11,475 nucleotides of DNA. Origin: Myxococcales bacterium (GTDB taxonomy: Bacteria; Myxococcota; Bradymonadia; UBA7976; UBA1532). The notes under the pieces are model-generated. The model did not search any database and was not told where the DNA came from. It worked only from the letters and a program-made list of their open reading frames with translations. Below are positions 10,492 through 11,475 of the stretch, one piece after another (the stretch's first letter is position 1; each line of letters opens with the position of its first letter). The DNA lies in NCBI GenBank assembly GCA_020430675.1, contig JAGQJJ010000059.1:1-11475 (forward strand), written 5' to 3'. A program made the translations under genes and the position numbers.

Positions 10492-11475
10492 ATGAAGCGC
10501 GCGCTCATGGGATGGCTGGCTCTGGTCGTCTGTCTCGGCTTCGGCTGTGACAGCGGCGGCGGTGGCGGCGGCGGTGGCGGCGAAGGCGGCGAAGGCGGCG
10601 GCGGGGGCATGGACGCCGCGACCGATAGCGAGGTGCAGGCCGATGCCGGGCCCGATACGGGGCCGGTGGTCGACATGGCCGTCGACATGGCGCGCCCGAT
10701 GGAGCGGCCCATCGAAGAGCGATGCCCCGATGCGCAGGCCGGCACGTTCCTGCTGGTGCTCTTCCCGGATCGCATCGACGCCTATCGGCAGCGCGATTTT
10801 GGTGCCAGCTACTTCTGCGAGTTTCTCGCCCTGGCCGATAACGGCATCACCCACGCCACGGGCTTTGCCATCGACCGCGACGGCACCACCATCTATGTGG
10901 TGCAGCCCGAAGAGGGCAAGGGCTCGGTCTACGCCTTCGACACCAACGGGCGGTTCCAGCGCAAGGTGCAGAGCAACGTCAACCTCGACGGCGTCGAGGG
11001 CATCTGGAACACCTTCGGCGAGCGCTTCGTGGTTTGGAGCGCGCTCAGCCAGAACCTGTATGAGCTGGAGTCGGATGGCACCTTCCGCACGCAGTTCGTG
11101 CCGCCCAATGAGATGGGCTCGCTGGCGCGCAATCTGACCGACCTGGTCTTCATCGACCAGGAGACCATGATCGCGACGTTCTCCGACCGGCCGGCGAAGC
11201 TGTACAAGCGACCCTTCTCGCCGTCGTGGGACGCCGCCGAGGTGGGCCCGGGCAACGCGGTCGCCGCGGTTGAGACCGAAGAGGGCATCAAGGTGCTGAT
11301 GACCGCGCAGGTCGGCGGGGCGGGCAACGGGTATGGCGTGCTGCTCTACGAAGCGGTGCTCAGCGGACGCGCCGTGCCCGATTTGGAGCAGGTGCTCGTG
11401 CCGGCGAGCGAAGACGTGGTCGACGGCATCGACCTGATGGTGCTGGAGCTGGGCGTCGGTTTCATGGTCATGGAC
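10492..11475 (+). CDS. Lipoprotein with Gly-rich linker and probable beta-propeller body (partial, C-terminus outside window)
   Basis: The frame is open from the ATG at 10492 to the window end (328 codons, no stop), with a strong GGGAGGG 4 nt upstream. The N-terminus is a signal sequence (MKR, then hydrophobic residues) ending in G-F-G-C19, a slightly atypical lipobox with Gly at -3. A Gly/Glu tract (22-39) follows, then an Asp/Met-rich segment with a repeated VDMA (60-67). This is a tether common in deltaproteobacterial surface lipoproteins. From residue about 78 the sequence has strand-rich units such as THATGFAIDRDGTTIYVV and SVYAFDTNGRF that resemble NHL/SMP-30-type beta-propeller blades. 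C78 and C109 could form a disulfide. Asp20 at +2 would signal inner-membrane retention by the E. coli rule, but that rule may not hold in this lineage. The function is unknown; a binding or scaffolding role at the cell envelope is a guess. Confidence 0.8.
   Translation, partial: MKRALMGWLALVVCLGFGCDSGGGGGGGGGEGGEGGGGGMDAATDSEVQADAGPDTGPVVDMAVDMARPMERPIEERCPDAQAGTFLLVLFPDRIDAYRQRDFGASYFCEFLALADNGITHATGFAIDRDGTTIYVVQPEEGKGSVYAFDTNGRFQRKVQSNVNLDGVEGIWNTFGERFVVWSALSQNLYELESDGTFRTQFVPPNEMGSLARNLTDLVFIDQETMIATFSDRPAKLYKRPFSPSWDAAEVGPGNAVAAVETEEGIKVLMTAQVGGAGNGYGVLLYEAVLSGRAVPDLEQVLVPASEDVVDGIDLMVLELGVGFMVMD

Noticed and set aside
10547..11137. 196-codon plus-strand frame overlapping the right-edge lipoprotein
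   Set aside because: It is out of frame with the ribosome site and signal peptide at 10492 and encodes Ala/Arg/Ser-rich sequence.

Overview
The window is GC-rich bacterial chromosome (about 70% G+C by eye) packed with eight protein genes, of which pyrF and a C-terminal lipoprotein are cut by the window edges. The longest gap between genes is about 187 bp, so no stretch above 300 bases lacks a gene. I see no tRNA, rRNA, CRISPR array, insertion sequence or prophage signal. The organism is most likely a Gram-negative, deltaproteobacterial-type lineage (Myxococcota, Bradymonadota or a relative). This is an inference from lipoproteins with Gly- and Asp-rich linkers, the type II secretion ATPase N-domain/receiver/TPR protein, the zinc-ribbon double-FHA protein, and a MiaE hydroxylase. 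No single gene proves it.

Left half, minus strand: four genes read leftwards. A zinc-ribbon/double-FHA protein (start 5307) is followed after 50 bp by a protein with a MshEN-like N-domain, a receiver domain and TPRs (start 3619). After a 99-bp gap holding a GC-rich hairpin and a good sigma70-type promoter comes proS (prolyl-tRNA synthetase, start 2140). pyrF (OMP decarboxylase) starts with a TTG that overlaps the proS stop codon. The first two genes look like a phospho-signalling pair; the last two are housekeeping genes that are probably translationally coupled.

Middle, plus strand: divergent from the FHA gene is a lipoprotein with a helical TPR-like N-terminal half and a periplasmic-binding-protein type 1 C-terminal half. 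This is the architecture of LppC/LpoA penicillin-binding-protein activators. Its 3' end overlaps the 3' end of lon by 17 bp, tail to tail.

Right half, minus strand: miaE (tRNA ms2i6A hydroxylase) lies upstream of lon (ATP-dependent protease), with a promoter candidate and an inverted repeat in the 77-bp gap. Divergent from miaE, a plus-strand lipoprotein with a Gly-rich linker and a probable beta-propeller body runs off the right edge. Back-to-back promoters can be proposed between these two.

The most interesting part is the FHA plus MshEN-like/receiver/TPR pair. It combines phosphothreonine reading, aspartate phosphorylation and a possibly degenerate cyclic-di-GMP-type domain, with no kinase or phosphatase next to it. 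The rest is ordinary chromosomal content.
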